From positions 62,001-126,000 of the forward strand of contig JBBDJI010000013.1 of the NCBI GenBank assembly GCA_040879965.1: DNA of 64,000 bases, written 5' to 3'. This stretch comes from Candidatus Babeliales bacterium (GTDB lineage Bacteria > Babelota > Babeliae > Babelales > JACPOV01). The position numbers were made by a program, and so were the translations under genes. Of this stretch, positions 25,528 through 33,339 are shown one piece after another. Below the pieces are notes generated by a model. The model was not told the origin of the DNA, did no database searches, and saw nothing but the letters and a program-made list of their open reading frames with translations. Position 1 is the stretch's first letter; every line of letters begins with the position of its first letter.

Positions 25528-26109
25528 ATGAATATAGATAAATTTTTTGCATTTTATTCCCTTACTCTTTTGATAATTTTTTCTTGCTCATTGTATACTC
25601 ATGAACCAATAGAATATACTGATAGGGAATGGGATTATTTAGAAAAGATGCTTATTATTAAACCGGCTCAAGATGCTCACGATAAAGTTTCTCAAAGTAG
25701 GCTTTTTAGGCTATTTCGTGGTTTAAGTATAACTGGACTTATAGCTCCATGGTTTATAGTAGATGTAAAAAACTATAACGGTATTATGCCAATATGGCAT
25801 ATTTGCTTTTGGCCTGGATTTATATATTTTATCAAATGTCAAAATCGAGAATATAAGAAATTAATTTATGAAAGTTTCTTTGAAATCGTAGAACAATGGC
25901 CTAAGCATAAAAAATATATTCCTGAATGTTTCCATCCAGTATTGAATGACTGTTTTGAATTTTTTCGTACTCATGGCAGTAAAGATCCTGAATGGCAAAA
26001 AAAAGCTAATGCTATAATTGATGTGCTTCACCAAGCAATAAAAAATCATTTTGTGCACAAGTATTATCGTTTGAGTTTATTTATTTTTCTTGATTACTTC
26101 CGTTTTTAA
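25528..26109 (+). CDS. Exported REWDY-family protein, copy 1 (unknown function)
   Basis: Unrecognised 193-aa protein with a signal peptide (KFFAFYSLTLLIIFSCSLYTHEP). The mature start, EYTDREWDYLEKMLIIKPAQDA, and the C-terminal half, VEQWPKHKKYIPECFH through NHFVHKYYR, are shared with the protein at 31378-31992, so the two are paralogues. A hydrophobic stretch in the middle (about 65-100) may span the membrane. AAAAGGATAT precedes both starts. The two copies flank the AAA/toxin-like cassette. Its 3' end overlaps the convergent 51-aa ORF by 33 nt. Confidence 0.75.
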   Translation: MNIDKFFAFYSLTLLIIFSCSLYTHEPIEYTDREWDYLEKMLIIKPAQDAHDKVSQSRLFRLFRGLSITGLIAPWFIVDVKNYNGIMPIWHICFWPGFIYFIKCQNREYKKLIYESFFEIVEQWPKHKKYIPECFHPVLNDCFEFFRTHGSKDPEWQKKANAIIDVLHQAIKNHFVHKYYRLSLFIFLDYFRF

Positions 26110-26232
26110 AATTATAAAATCATCAATATTCTCTTTTTCTTCTAAATATTCTTTTGGGCTAAAAATTTTATATTCAAATTCATCATTTAATATTTTAGCT
26201 GATTCTAAAATCTCTTTTAATTGATTTTCCAA
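26077..26232 (-). CDS. Small ORF after the DUF6980-like gene (51 aa)
   Basis: A leftward TTG-started frame of 51 codons plus stop, 20 nt after the candidate immunity gene, with AAGAG about 6 nt before the start. The product is acidic-then-basic and soluble (begins MENQLKEILESAKILNDEFE; ends KTEVIKKNK). No family was recognised. Position as last gene of the toxin-like cassette suggests an accessory or second immunity peptide, but it could be a non-coding remnant. It overlaps the end of the convergent REWDY gene. Confidence 0.4.
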   Translation of the reverse strand: MENQLKEILESAKILNDEFEYKIFSPKEYLEEKENIDDFIILKTEVIKKNK

Positions 26233-26252
26233 AGTTTACTCTTATACAAATT

Positions 26253-26558
26253 TTATAAATCTCTTTTTTTCCACCATTGATCTGTTTTAAATTCTTCTGG
26301 CAAATTTTTATTTTTTTTTATGTCAAAAATACAAAGTTCGAGATTATATTCACTCTTTAAAATTTCAAAATATTCGTCCCGTAAGTCTTTAGGAAATTTT
26401 TCTCCACACCAGGGACAATAATTAACTGCCTGAACAATGTGTTTATTATCTTTGGAAGCGATAAAAAATTCTCTTATTTTTGGAGAATAACCAAGTGGTG
26501 ATCTTAAATCGCTTACTGATTCTTTTAGAATATCGCAACAAAAATTATTATTTTTCAT
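26253..26558 (-). CDS. DUF6980-like cysteine-containing protein (candidate immunity protein)
   Basis: A 101-aa soluble protein with two Cys pairs (FCCDI near the N-terminus and NYCPWCGEKFP near residue 48) and the segment PLGYSPKIREFFIASKDNKHIVQAVNYCPWCG, then KDLRDEYFEIL. This matches my memory of the DUF6980 pattern (YSPKF.EY... YCPWCG..LP..LRDEWF), which would be a small zinc-binding fold. It starts 10 nt after the stop of the 1018-aa toxin-like gene, the classical place for an immunity gene. It has no signal peptide, unlike its neighbour. The immunity role is inferred from position only. Confidence 0.65.
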   Translation of the reverse strand: MKNNNFCCDILKESVSDLRSPLGYSPKIREFFIASKDNKHIVQAVNYCPWCGEKFPKDLRDEYFEILKSEYNLELCIFDIKKNKNLPEEFKTDQWWKKRDL

Positions 26559-26568
26559 TTTAAAATCC

Positions 26569-29500
26569 TTAAAATGAGATTCTTCTATTTAAATTAATTT
26601 TTTTATTTGGCGTTCCATTTAAATTTAAAACGGTTTTTGCTCTATTTTTATGATCAAAAACTTCTATATGATCTAAATGTAGCTTATCAAGATAGAATAT
26701 ATCGCCTTTTTTAAGATCAGGGTGGTTAATTTTTTCAATGATACGATACATTTGTGTTCCTTTTATTTTCTCAACTTTGCCTTTCAATAACTTGCCAAAG
26801 TCAGTTTCAAAAAACTCATACATATTTCTAATTTTTAGAATTTGAGCAGTTCCTTTAATTTTATCTTTGGCTTTTTCCATCAAATCAAACAAATTCTTGC
26901 CCGCTTCTTCAGCAATTTGTGTTTGAATTGGCAGTTGAATGCCTTCAGGGGTCACGGGAATTCTTTGCGGCGCATGGTTTTCTATTGCTTTAATAGCTTT
27001 TTTAGCACGGCCTTTTGCATCTCTTAAGAAGTTATGAGTAACTTTTGTTAGTTTACCGGTTAGATACATTTCAACACCAAAAGAAGTTACCTCACGCGCT
27101 ACATCTCTAACTGTTGCTTGTTTCAATCTTTCTTGCAGTGCATTATAAAGCGCTAGAGCTTTTGGTTGGAGGGTTTGATATTTATCTAAATCAGTGCCAG
27201 CCTCAAAAACAAAATTTATAACTTTGCCAAGACCTTTGCCTGCGGCAGTGATAAGATCGGTCATATTTTTGATAGTTTCTATGGGATGTAAAATTGTGTT
27301 AGCGGTATTGCCAATGCCTTGTGCTGCTCCTTCTGCAATGCCAATACCGCAATCGAGCAATCCCCAACAACAATCAGCTATGGTTATTGCTTTTGCGATT
27401 GCACCAGCGCGATTATATTCCCGACCAACATCAGCAAATTGAACAATATGTTGCGATAGATTCTTCACTTCGGGTTTTTGATAGTGTTTTTTATATAACC
27501 AACCTGCTTTATCAATGATGTTTATAAATTCTTGATGGAGCTTATGCTGTACACTATTACCATAAAACTGATCAAATTCAGTGTTTTTAATACCACATTC
27601 TGTTAATAAATATTTTGAATCAGCCGAAACTAAATAACCTTCGGAATATTTATAAAGATTGTTCAATTCAGGATTCGATTTAACAATATCTCTTAATGTA
27701 TTTTTTGGCTCATCTGGAAATAATGCAAAATCATTATTGTTTTCTTTTTCTATTAATTCATTATTCGATGATGTTATTTCTTCTTTGGAAGTTTCTTTTT
27801 GTGTATTATTTTTTGGTAAAGCCTGCAGCAATTTATCTAGTTTAGGTGTTATTTTTATTAAATGATTTTTGGCTTCTAGATTATTGTATCGTATTGCTTC
27901 ATTCCATAGGGTATCCAAATTGTGAACGGTAGTTTGCATTGCAATTTTCTCTGATTGCAAAAGATTTTTATTTTGTAATAAATTAGCAACTGATGCAGCA
28001 CATCTAATTAATTTGGGTTGTATCTGAACCAATTCCTTATTATGTGGTTGAATGGCTAAATTTGCACATATTAATGCTTCATTGGTGTTAAGTTGATAGG
28101 TGCCATCTGCGCAAGCTTTGGCCATTTTACTAAAATCTTGCCAATTATCACCTTCTCCGCAAGCCTTTATTATATAATCGATACCTCTATTAACTACTTG
28201 TCTTGAACAAGGATCATCAATTTTCATTCGCGCTAACTTAAATAACGATATGCGTTCCTGTGCATGAATTTGATTACCAATAGTTGAAGGAATCTGAATG
28301 TTTTTAATTTCTTCATTGTAGCTAAAAATTTTCGGTAATCCATTTTCATAAAATAAATTATACGTATCGGATTTATTTTTATTTGTCTGATCTAGATATA
28401 TTTCATGCGCTAATTTTTCAGCAATTACTAATGGTTCATGTTTGCTAAGAAGATCAACAATTTTATAAGTATTATGTTGTAACCTTGGTGAAATATTATG
28501 TATGCCTAAATTATTAAGTACTTGTTTATGTGCTTCATAGCGATACCCGAGAGCTTCATTACTATTTATATTAACTCTTGAAATGCCACCCTCATTAATA
28601 GGCGTTTTTTTGAATTGTTCATATAAAGGGTCATTTTTATATTTATGGTCGATTCCATAAATATCATATCGCGCACTAAATCGATTATCGTAAATGTTTC
28701 TAATTTTACTATAATGGTTGAATTCTCTTCCTGAAACAAACCATCCTTCTTTATTTTTAGATGCTTCTTGATAATGCAAAACTATTTCAGCTGCTTTATT
28801 AACATCAGTATCTTTTTTTTTACAATAATTGATTACTTTTGCAATATCTCGATTAAATTGATTAGATCTAATTTGTTGTTCAAATTCACTAACCATCTCG
28901 TAAGGTTGTGATTGGTTCAAATCTTTTACTATTGATGAAGGATCTTTATGCCAATCATCTACAATTTTATCAAAGTCATTCATCAACTTTTGCATTTTTT
29001 CAGCATCAGTATTGCAAGTAATACCTCTAAATTCGCCTTTAGAGTCAAATAAAATTTTTTGCATTTCTTGTTTGATTGGCTTAAAAGCTCGGTTTAATTC
29101 TGTACTTGCAGAAATTGATAAATTGCTCGCAGAAAATTGTTTTTCTAGCTGAAATGGTTTAATGCAATGATTTTGAGATTCTTGAAATACAGAACGAACT
29201 TGTGCAATCTGACTATCAACTATCTCTAATTTGCTTTCTATTTGCCTTGACCAATATTGATCTTTAATTAACTGATGATATAAATGTTGATCAAGTTGTT
29301 TTTGCATGGAAAGATCAAGATGTTTTGATTGATGAGCGTTGCTTAAATGAGTTGATATATTGAAATGCATATTAGAGGAAGGCTGTTGCATCGTAACATT
29401 TGAAGAAGAGGGATTACTCATTTGCATATATGCTTGCGATGATGCCGGTCTATCTACTGTAATGCCTAAATTATTACTAGGTAAACTTGATTGGAAAACC

Positions 29501-29625
29501 GAAGAATTAACTTGCGAAGATCTCATTGTTGCCTGAGAAAAAGCTGATCGCAGCATTTCTTGATTAAATTGATCCATTCCTGTTAAATTACCTGCAAATA
29601 TTAATAAAATTAAAATAAATAACAT
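26569..29625 (-). CDS. Large exported polymorphic-toxin-like protein
   Basis: A 1018-aa protein. It has a signal peptide (MLFILILLIFAGNLTG), a Ser/Gln/Asn-rich stretch (about 17-130), then a long mostly helical middle with a hydrophobic Gly/Ala-rich segment (CCWGLLDCGIGIAEGAAQGIG, about 755-775) that resembles pore-forming or membrane-insertion segments. The C-terminal about 70 residues form a compact domain (GDIFYLDKLHLDHIEVFD, then VLNLNGT and a basic end). The D-x-x-H...E pattern recalls the colicin E3-type cytotoxic RNase end, but the match is loose. The middle contains NNLGI, also seen in the AAA partner. It follows the AAA ATPase by 8 nt and precedes the DUF6980-like gene by 10 nt. Confidence 0.7.
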   Translation of the reverse strand: MLFILILLIFAGNLTGMDQFNQEMLRSAFSQATMRSSQVNSSVFQSSLPSNNLGITVDRPASSQAYMQMSNPSSSNVTMQQPSSNMHFNISTHLSNAHQSKHLDLSMQKQLDQHLYHQLIKDQYWSRQIESKLEIVDSQIAQVRSVFQESQNHCIKPFQLEKQFSASNLSISASTELNRAFKPIKQEMQKILFDSKGEFRGITCNTDAEKMQKLMNDFDKIVDDWHKDPSSIVKDLNQSQPYEMVSEFEQQIRSNQFNRDIAKVINYCKKKDTDVNKAAEIVLHYQEASKNKEGWFVSGREFNHYSKIRNIYDNRFSARYDIYGIDHKYKNDPLYEQFKKTPINEGGISRVNINSNEALGYRYEAHKQVLNNLGIHNISPRLQHNTYKIVDLLSKHEPLVIAEKLAHEIYLDQTNKNKSDTYNLFYENGLPKIFSYNEEIKNIQIPSTIGNQIHAQERISLFKLARMKIDDPCSRQVVNRGIDYIIKACGEGDNWQDFSKMAKACADGTYQLNTNEALICANLAIQPHNKELVQIQPKLIRCAASVANLLQNKNLLQSEKIAMQTTVHNLDTLWNEAIRYNNLEAKNHLIKITPKLDKLLQALPKNNTQKETSKEEITSSNNELIEKENNNDFALFPDEPKNTLRDIVKSNPELNNLYKYSEGYLVSADSKYLLTECGIKNTEFDQFYGNSVQHKLHQEFINIIDKAGWLYKKHYQKPEVKNLSQHIVQFADVGREYNRAGAIAKAITIADCCWGLLDCGIGIAEGAAQGIGNTANTILHPIETIKNMTDLITAAGKGLGKVINFVFEAGTDLDKYQTLQPKALALYNALQERLKQATVRDVAREVTSFGVEMYLTGKLTKVTHNFLRDAKGRAKKAIKAIENHAPQRIPVTPEGIQLPIQTQIAEEAGKNLFDLMEKAKDKIKGTAQILKIRNMYEFFETDFGKLLKGKVEKIKGTQMYRIIEKINHPDLKKGDIFYLDKLHLDHIEVFDHKNRAKTVLNLNGTPNKKINLNRRISF

Positions 29626-29633
29626 TAATATCT

Positions 29634-31094
29634 CTATTTTGGTTTTGGTAAAGGTAAGTTTATTTTACTGCTTAATCCATATGCGATATAACCTCCAAGA
29701 GCAAAAAATGCTCCCTGAGAAAATGTATAAGCAGCTTCTTTTCCTCTATCCCAACAATACCAAACTTTCTCGTCTAAATATTTATAATAATATTTTTTAT
29801 AAAAAGGTAATTGTTCTAGATCAACAAATTCTGTTAATTGGTTATTGTTGTTATTCAGTTGTATTAATTGACTTAATTTTTCTAGTTGCTTTGATTGTTG
29901 TTCATTGATTAATTTTGCATGATCTAATTGATCTGTTGCAATTTCTTTTGACTGTATTAAGTTTAACTTGCCCATATAATATTGAAGTGCTAAGTTTCCA
30001 GTTATTTGTAACAAAGTGGGCCAATGTTGACTTAAATTTTGTTTAATTATAGAAGAGGTTGATTTTTCGAATATTAAATTTGCATTTTTAGCATTATTTA
30101 AAGCTTTTTCTAAATCACTAATAAAATACTTTTTTTCTTTATCAGATAGATTTTTATTATTAATTCTTTTATTTGCATAAAAATTAGCCTTTTCTACAAG
30201 CTCTTGTAATTCACGTGAGGGTAAATGCCTAACCTTCTTGGCAAAGCGAGTAATCTCTATATCAGATAAATTGTGCTCAGGTAATAAGTAATATTTAATT
30301 ATTTGCTTTTTTATATATATAGATGGTATAGAAATAATATAATTATTATTAAAAAATCGACTTTTTAAAGATTCTGGCAATGTTTTAGGATCATTAATAG
30401 TAGCAATAATCAAAATATTATCTTTTGATTTGCATTGGTCTAATAATGATAAAAAATGCTGAATAATTCCGGTTTCTGGATCATTAGCTTGACCATGACG
30501 ATCAGTCATCCCACTCAATTCATCAAAAATAAACGCCATTTTATCAGATGTGTTTAAAGAATATTGAAAAAGTCTACTTAAGTTTTGAATACCAGAGTTC
30601 TTAAACTCATTAGCAATACCAGCAGTAGATATAAATTTGTATGGCATACCAGCATTCTGGGCAATTACTTTTGCTAATATTGACTTCCCACATCCTGGTT
30701 GACCAACTAATAGAAATTTACGTGGAATATATTTTCTTGCATTGTAGTTAAATATCTGAATATTTTTTTCTTCATTAGAGATTTTTTTATATTCTTCTAT
30801 TATTTCTCGCAATTCTTTCGGTGTATTTTCAATTACTAATTTTTCAAATTCAGGATCAATTGTTTGGTCTTGGTTGCTTTCTGATAAAATGCCTAAGTTA
30901 TTATATTGATTATTTTGATAACTATTATCAAAGTTTGTTTGTGTCGCAGCTTCCTTAAAAGACTTTTGATTTATAGTTGCTGCTTTGGATTCAATATTAA
31001 AATCTTGAAATAAATCTTCAACTTCCATTGCATTTAACATTGTTATAGAAGTGAAAATTAAAAATATCCAAATATTAACGTTAGCTTTTTTCAT
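29634..31094 (-). CDS. AAA ATPase with signal peptide and C-terminal membrane segment
   Basis: A 486-aa protein. An N-terminal signal peptide (VNIWIFLIFTSITMLNAM, about 6-23) is followed by a Gln/Asn-rich linker and an AAA module: Walker A GQPGCGKS (131-138), Walker B AFIFDE (187-192), sensor-1 like IIATINDP and an SRFFNN arginine-finger-like region. A helical part and a coiled coil (about 360-410) follow, then a hydrophobic segment (AFFALGGYIAYGLSS, about 460-475). An exported ATPase is odd because ATP is scarce outside the cytosol, unless it acts in a host cell or the leader is really a membrane anchor with the ATPase inside. It is the first gene of the leftward toxin-like cassette. Confidence 0.82.
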   Translation of the reverse strand: MKKANVNIWIFLIFTSITMLNAMEVEDLFQDFNIESKAATINQKSFKEAATQTNFDNSYQNNQYNNLGILSESNQDQTIDPEFEKLVIENTPKELREIIEEYKKISNEEKNIQIFNYNARKYIPRKFLLVGQPGCGKSILAKVIAQNAGMPYKFISTAGIANEFKNSGIQNLSRLFQYSLNTSDKMAFIFDELSGMTDRHGQANDPETGIIQHFLSLLDQCKSKDNILIIATINDPKTLPESLKSRFFNNNYIISIPSIYIKKQIIKYYLLPEHNLSDIEITRFAKKVRHLPSRELQELVEKANFYANKRINNKNLSDKEKKYFISDLEKALNNAKNANLIFEKSTSSIIKQNLSQHWPTLLQITGNLALQYYMGKLNLIQSKEIATDQLDHAKLINEQQSKQLEKLSQLIQLNNNNNQLTEFVDLEQLPFYKKYYYKYLDEKVWYCWDRGKEAAYTFSQGAFFALGGYIAYGLSSKINLPLPKPK

Positions 31095-31377
31095 ATTTTT
31101 CCCTTATTTAAAAATTATCCTTTTTATATTGCTCTCAAATGACAACTATTTATTCCTGATTTTATAATCTTTGTCAAACAAAATTTAAACTTTGTTAGTA
31201 ATAAAAAGATGTCTTTTCATATTGATAAATTTCAAAAAAATTATATCAGCTTTATTTAGAGTAAAAAATCGATATACATTTACTCGCAGAATCAAATATG
31301 AAAATTTTCTTGCAAGAAAGCCTTTTAACATTTATCTTTTTCTTCAACTCATACCAATAACTACAAAAAGGATATCA

Positions 31378-31992
31378 ATGTACTTAGAAAAATATTTCGC
31401 TTTTTCTTTTCTTGTTTTCACATTAATTGGAAGCAGTTTATATGCCAGCGAACCGTTAGCATTTATTCATCGAGAGTGGGATTATATAGAAGAAGTTTTG
31501 ATAATAAAACCGATGGAAGATGCGCAAACTAAATTAAAACACCATAAATGGTTGGCACCGTTGTTTGGTGCCGGTGTTAGCAGTTTCACGAGTTATAAAT
31601 TTCTACAACATATTTTGTATCCATATTACAAATCCGATGAATCATCTAGAGAAATTTTAGATTATATTATGCCATTATATGGTGGACTTTTTGGTTTTTT
31701 ACTTGGTAATAAGTTTTATTGCCGATATAGAAATATGGTATTTGAGCAATTTGTTTATGAAAATTTCCTTACTATCATCGAGCAATGGCCAAAACATCAA
31801 AAATATATACCTGCATGTTTTCATGCTGCATTTAATGAATGTGTAGAATTGTTCCATATTCATGGCAGCAATAATTCTGCATGGCGAAAAAAAGCTGATT
31901 CTATGATTAGCGCTTTACAGAAGGCGATAATGAATCATTTTGCTCAAAAATATTATCGATCAAGGATTAATAATACAGTATTAGTAATGTAG
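31378..31992 (+). CDS. Exported REWDY-family protein, copy 2 (unknown function)
   Basis: About 204 aa, paralogue of the 25528-26109 protein. The start is taken at ATG 31378, which has AAAAAGGATATC upstream like its relative; the longer open frame from 31192 has no support. After the signal peptide (FAFSFLVFTLIGSSLYASEP) come IHREWDYIEEVLIIKPMEDA and, later, IIEQWPKHQKYIPACFH and HGSNNSAWRKKADSMI, all shared with copy 1. The middle (residues about 60-110) is hydrophobic and glycine-rich. It is divergent from the AAA ATPase gene. Function unknown. Confidence 0.75.
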   Translation: MYLEKYFAFSFLVFTLIGSSLYASEPLAFIHREWDYIEEVLIIKPMEDAQTKLKHHKWLAPLFGAGVSSFTSYKFLQHILYPYYKSDESSREILDYIMPLYGGLFGFLLGNKFYCRYRNMVFEQFVYENFLTIIEQWPKHQKYIPACFHAAFNECVELFHIHGSNNSAWRKKADSMISALQKAIMNHFAQKYYRSRINNTVLVM

Positions 31993-32056
31993 AATTTGAA
32001 AAGTTGTACCTGCCAATGGAAATATTTATTTAATATCAAAATTTCGGGGAGTTTTT

Positions 32057-32671
32057 ATGAGTTTTACCCTACCAAAATTACCATATGCTTATGATGCATT
32101 AGAACCATATATTGATGCAATGACCATGGAAATTCATTATACAAAGCACCATCAAGGATATGTAGATAAGTTAAATGCTGCAATTGAAAAACATCCATCA
32201 TTGCAAGATAAGTCTTTAGACTATTTGCTTACCCACCTAAAAGAATTACCAGAAGATGTAAGAACCGCAATTCGTAATAATGCGGGTGGAGATTTTAATC
32301 ATTCCTTTTTTTGGCCATTAATGCAAAAAAATGGCGGTGGTCAACCAAAAGGATCGATCGCACAAGAAATTACTAAAACATTTGGTGCTTTTGAAAGTAT
32401 GCAGAGTCAATTTAATGAAACGGCTAAATCAGTTTTTGGTAGTGGTTGGGCTTGGTTATGTCTTGATCAAGATGGCAAATTAATAGTTACCTCGACGCCA
32501 AATCAAGATTCACCAATTTCAGAAAATCTTAGTCCGATACTTGGCCTTGATGTTTGGGAGCATGCTTATTATTTAAAATATCAAAATAAACGGCCAGATT
32601 ATATTAATGCATGGTGGCATGTAATCAATTGGGATCAAGTTGAAGATAATTATCAATCTATTATAAAATAA
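32057..32671 (+). CDS. Superoxide dismutase (Fe/Mn type)
   Basis: A 204-aa cytosolic enzyme that dismutates superoxide. Metal ligands lie in EIHYTKHHQGYVDKLN (first His), NHSFFWPLM (second His) and DVWEHAYYLKYQNKRPDYINAWW (Asp and His). GSGWAWL is the usual core motif. The sequence alone does not settle iron versus manganese. GGGGAG precedes the ATG. Likely protects against host-derived oxidants. It is convergent with the DUF421 gene 4 nt away. Confidence 0.96.
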   Translation: MSFTLPKLPYAYDALEPYIDAMTMEIHYTKHHQGYVDKLNAAIEKHPSLQDKSLDYLLTHLKELPEDVRTAIRNNAGGDFNHSFFWPLMQKNGGGQPKGSIAQEITKTFGAFESMQSQFNETAKSVFGSGWAWLCLDQDGKLIVTSTPNQDSPISENLSPILGLDVWEHAYYLKYQNKRPDYINAWWHVINWDQVEDNYQSIIK

Positions 32672-32675
32672 AAAA

Positions 32676-33221
32676 TTATTTTAAATGATTAGTAATAGAT
32701 TCTTCTTGTTTTCCATTTTCTTGTTTAATTACGCTTATATTTCCTGAAGGCTCTACATAGGCATATTCCACTTGCCCTAAGTCTTTAATTCCTTTAAGGC
32801 GTAGCGCAGAAAATAATTCATCTTTTGATAAGCTTTGTTTTTTTAATATTTTAGGTATTATTTTTCCATTTTTAATAATTAATTCTGGAAAACCAACGAT
32901 ATATTTTTCAAAGAAGTAAAACTTTTCTGCTATCTGAGCAAGAATACGTTCTAAAAATACGATAGTTGAAATAACAAGCATTGCTTGTATGAGTGGCACG
33001 TGAGGGTAAATCATAGAATCACCGACTGCAGTACCAAGGGCAAATATAATAATAATTTCAAATGAAGAAAGCATTCCCATACTTTGTTTATTCATTAAAC
33101 GGATATTTAATACGGTATATAGATATATAAATGAAGTACGGAATAGAATTTCACCTAATAAGACGAATGAAAATGAACTGCCTATAAAAATACGATATAA
33201 GTCAAAAGTATGTTCTTTCAT
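32676..33221 (-). CDS. DUF421 (YetF-like) membrane protein
   Basis: A 181-aa protein with three N-terminal membrane helices (FSFVLLGEILFRTSFIYLYTVLNI, FEIIIIFALGTAVGDSMIY, IQAMLVISTIVFLERIL) followed by a cytosolic domain (PELIIKNGKIIPKILKKQSLSKDELFSALRLKGI, then VEYAYVEPSGNISVIK). This order and the G-I-...-DEL..LR..GI pattern match the YetF/DUF421 family, whose biochemical role is not established. Monocistronic. Confidence 0.85.
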   Translation of the reverse strand: MKEHTFDLYRIFIGSSFSFVLLGEILFRTSFIYLYTVLNIRLMNKQSMGMLSSFEIIIIFALGTAVGDSMIYPHVPLIQAMLVISTIVFLERILAQIAEKFYFFEKYIVGFPELIIKNGKIIPKILKKQSLSKDELFSALRLKGIKDLGQVEYAYVEPSGNISVIKQENGKQEESITNHLK

Positions 33222-33339
33222 TTTTTTTCCTTTTATAAAAACTATATTTTTTTAAGTCAGAATAATACAAGATTTAGTTATAAACTTGATAATTAATAAA
33301 TCAAATCAGTATTGTAAAAAATATAATCAAAGGGAAAGT

